From contig LNAC01000108.1 in assembly GCA_002007465.1 (NCBI GenBank), positions 2,158,135 to 2,222,134 on the forward strand: 64,000 nucleotides of DNA, in the 5' to 3' direction. Source of the DNA: Ailurus styani (lineage: Eukaryota; Chordata; Mammalia; Carnivora; Ailuridae). The notes beneath the pieces are model-generated. The model was not told the DNA's origin. It made no database searches and worked only from the letters and a program-made list of their open reading frames with translations. Made by a program: the position numbers and the translations under genes. Within the stretch, counting starts at the first letter, position 1, and every line of letters begins with the position of its first letter. Below are positions 60,941 through 64,000 of the stretch, piece after piece.

Positions 60941-61570
60941 GGTAGCCCCGGCGTGTCATCCTGTCCCTCAGGCAGCCCGGCTGCCCCCAAGGAGTCCACG
61001 TTCACATGCCCTCGGGGAACCCCCTGCCCTCAACTGCCCTGTCCTGCCCAGGCCTCCACCTGCCCCCGGGGAGCTCCCAGCTTGCCTTGCTTCAAAGGGC
61101 ACTGGCCAGCCTGGAGGAGATGGTTTGCCAGAGCCTTTCCTGGCCACACAAACGGGGGCTTGGGGTTCCTGCTACCACAAATGCATGGAGGCCAGAACTA
61201 AGATCTGGTTACCGGTTGAACAAGGGACACAGTGCATGCGGGGGCCACAGCCTTGACACCTGACCCTCCGCTGGTGCAGGATGGGAAGTTCAATGCTTAG
61301 GACCCCAAAGGCGCGCCTCTGGGGAAGGCGTGTGAGTCCGTGTGCTCACTCACACACCCTCACTCCTCAACACCTGCTCCGCGGGCCCGGCCCATGCCGG
61401 GTGCTCAGGCGGCAGCCAAGAGCAGTTCATCGGGCGCTCAGTGTCTGGAAGAAGGCTCAGGTGGGGGGAATGGGCCCCTGGAGCCATCCCATCCCGTCTG
61501 CTCAGCACTCAGCACGACCAGGGGCACAGGGGTGTCTGGGCTGTGCTTATTCTCTCACAAGGGAAAGGGT

Positions 61571-61646
61571 CACCACGGCCCTGTGTCTCCACCCTATTCT
61601 ATCCCCCGTCTTGGTCCAGCCCCATCCACGAGCCAGGAAAACCTTC
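61571..61646 (-). repeat. Inverted repeat, right arm (76 bp)
   Basis: Partner of the arm at 60865-60940 with four mismatches, all in the half nearest the spacer. The match falls away abruptly on both sides. Confidence 0.9.
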
Positions 61647-63044
61647 TCACCTGCTCTAAGTGAGACGTGACAACGGAGACAGGAGAACTCATGGCCTCCT
61701 GTGACCTGGAGGGCATTGACGCATTCCCTTAAGGCCCCACTTCTACTTCGTCTCCGCCTAACCCAGCCCCTCTGATGCCCAGGCTTCGGAGAGCAGCCGG
61801 GACAGGATCCCGGGCTCGCAGAGAATAAAGTTCACGGGAAGCAGGAGCACTGAGGAAGGCCAGGCTGGCACTGACCCTGCCACTTGTGCCAGCACGCGGA
61901 TGCTGTTCCCGCCTCTCCTTTGACCTCCCCGCCTGCCGCGTGTGACCCTGTGCCCGCGCCTCTCTAGGAGCCTCTCCTCCGTCACCCCTGCTCTGCTGGC
62001 TCATCCTTCCTCTCTGGCCTTGGCGGCTCTGGCATCTTGTCCTCGTTTTCCTCTCTCCTTACGCTTCCTTGTCATTCGGGTCCTCCCCCTGGTCCCATCT
62101 CTCCTCCGCCCAGCAGTCCCGCCTCTGGCTGCCTCCTGAGGTCCCCTCCGAGCTGCGCTGATGGCTCCCAAACCTCGACCTCCTGCCCCGCTCTCTCCTC
62201 TGACTGCCCGGACATACGGCCGGCCACCTCCCGGCACCTCAGTCCCAGCGTGATCTCCCTACCTCCCCGCCTCCTTGATTTGGCCAGGAGGCTCTTTATT
62301 TGGGGATGACACCGTCATCTTCCCAGCCGCAATTTCACACTTGTCCTGGCTCAAAAATCCTCCCTTTCCCTCACCTCCTTCATCCAACCTCCATCACCAA
62401 TCTTCATTCTCCCTTCTCGTCGCCGTCCCGAGCCATCCGCCTCCCTCCTTCCCCACCAGAGCACCCCCTTCTTTCTCTCCACCACGCTGTCCTTCACCCA
62501 GGCCCCAGCGATGGCCTCCAGACTGGCTCCTGGGCAGCCCCGCCTGCCGCGCGGTGATTTTCCTCCAAGTGATTCTCGTGTCAGTCCCTTCCAGCTGTGC
62601 CCTCCCCAGCTCTCAGGATGAAAAACAAATGCCTCTGTTTACCACCCAAGGCTCTTCAAGAACGTCTCTTGCCCCCTTCTTCAGCAGCAGCCTCTCATCT
62701 TGGATTCAGACTCTCCACACTCTGGGAGCTCCGCCTCCACCCGCTCCCCCCTCCCCTGCCCCCAGCACAGTCCTGGGGCTCTGGACGGCAGGTGTCAGGA
62801 AAGGCCAATGCCCCCAGGGGAAGTAGGGGGTGATGCCTTGCTGTGTGCCTCTGCTCCCTGTGAGTCTGATCAGTGTGAGTCAGTTTCCCGAAGTTCCTAT
62901 TTGGATTCAGAGGGGCAAGGTTTAGATCCCGGGTCACTGTGGCCCACCAGGGTGACGGTGACTGGGCCCTGCGTTCATCCATGTGCATACTTTAGACAGC
63001 AGGGCTGTCCCTGGAGGGAAGGCTGCGAGGCAGCTCCCAGGAGC

Positions 63045-63240
63045 TGCCCATTTACTGAATGCCAGACACTCTGCTAAGCCTCTCCGGGCTGTGTCTCATT
63101 AAATCCTCCTACAAGCCCTGGGAAGAAGGCTTTTTTATTACTCCCATCTCATAGACGTGGAAAGAGAGGCCAGAGAGATTGAGTATGGGTTAGACCCGGA
63201 ATCTGAAGTCATCTCTATTGGATTCCAGGGTCATTAAAAC
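63045..63240 (-). mobile_element. MIR element
   Basis: TACTGAATGCCAGACACTCT, CATTAAATCCTCCTACAAGC and CCATCTCATAGACGTGGAAA fit a reversed MIR. Confidence 0.65.
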
Positions 63241-63589
63241 CCCTGGGAGTAATTTAAGGCACGGATGTGGGCAGAAGACCTTCGAGAGAGGGGAAAGGAG
63301 AGGGAGCAGGCAGTAAAGCTGGAGAGAGCGGGAGTCCGGGAGAGCCGGGGTGATGGATAGAGAAATGACTGCTCTGTCCAATCTGTCTGTTGCTCGCTCT
63401 GTTGGAGGCTGCAGTGGGGGAAGAGGGGCGCGAGGAGTGTGTCTGCGCCTGCCCCATCTTCCTCCATGCGCCTGGCTCCCTGGAAGGCCCTGTGGCGTGG
63501 GATAGAGGTGAGCAGAGTGTCCGAGAAGGACCTCTTACGTCCCGTTGGTCAGAAGCTCCACCCAGAGCCTCCAGATGGGCCTCCGGGGG

Positions 63590-63850
63590 CAGATTCTCGC
63601 AAAGGTAGGCATTCATCACTTTTACGTCTGCGTTCAGGTCCCTAATAAGGAAGTAATAATATTGCCAAGACTTTACCACGCTATCTATGAGCTAGCGAGA
63701 AGACTAATTATCTGACGACACTAATAAATGGTTATGATGTTATTAAAAATGGCACCAAGCTAGGATTAATAGGCTCATCAATTGTAGGGAATCGGGTTTA
63801 ACAAGGTCCCCTGCATGTCCCGTCAGGGCCCGCGCCTTGATGGATACCGC
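63590..63850. promoter_or_regulatory. Candidate conserved intronic enhancer
   Basis: A sharply AT-rich unique block in otherwise GC-rich intron, with TAATTATCTG, CTAATAAATGG and GGATTAATAG (homeodomain and GATA-type cores) and no recognisable repeat. It is called from composition and site density only. Confidence 0.35.
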
Positions 63851-64000
63851 GCCGCACGGAAGGAAGCCACAGATGAGGCCACTTCCCCTCTCGTCCCCAG
63901 CGGAGGGTCCACTTAGAAAGGTCTGGCCTGCTGCTGGGTTTTTCTGATCCGCCCCCTCGAGAATGCTCTTCAAAGCTCAGGACGCCGGAGATGCTGTGGC

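Overview
The window is mammalian genomic DNA from a carnivoran. Six correctly spliced coding exons of one vertebrate gene lie on the minus strand. The youngest interspersed repeats are tRNA-Lys-derived carnivore SINEs (Can-SINE/SINEC) ending in AATAAAATCTT. Their body sequence resembles arctoid copies (mustelid, bear or pinniped) more than dog or cat copies. A GGCAGAGAGGCAGGCAGAG block in one copy is reminiscent of mustelids, but the species call is only an inference.

The only gene I can support is GRIK3 (kainate receptor subunit GluK3), transcribed right to left. Coding exons are at 51425-51648, 45757-45875, 43176-43393, 31781-32003, 31019-31269 and 28028-28222. All joins have GT/AG sites and keep frame. 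Together they encode 409 residues, which I number 511-919 of the 919-residue human precursor. These carry the second half of the glutamate-binding domain, M1, the pore loop with the Q/R codon, M3, M4 and the full cytoplasmic tail. The stop codon is followed by about 6 kb of 3' UTR, ending at the only AATAAA seen on that strand in the interval (22090-22095). The amino-terminal domain and the first half of the ligand-binding domain lie beyond position 64000; 51649-64000 is intron.

Layout: 1 to about 22065 is sequence downstream of GRIK3 with no supportable gene. It holds SINEs, MIR and MaLR-LTR relics, simple repeats and several AT-rich, homeodomain/SOX/POU-site-rich blocks that look like conserved non-coding elements. 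From about 22066 to 28027 is the GRIK3 3' UTR, which contains no recognisable SINE or L1. From 28028 to 51648 are exons and introns with MIR, MER5A, MLT1-like LTR, L1 and SINE insertions and a 0.65 kb ATCC satellite. From 51649 to 64000 is intron with L2 relics, an interrupted LTR, a 76-bp near-identical inverted repeat and an AT-rich candidate enhancer at the right edge.

No previously undescribed biological system is evident. The best leads are the inverted repeat (possible dsRNA/ADAR substrate in GRIK3 pre-mRNA), the candidate enhancers, and 3' UTR regulatory motifs (a miR-128 8-mer near the poly(A) site and Pumilio motifs in an AU hairpin). Family names for old repeats are from resemblance, not from a database search.
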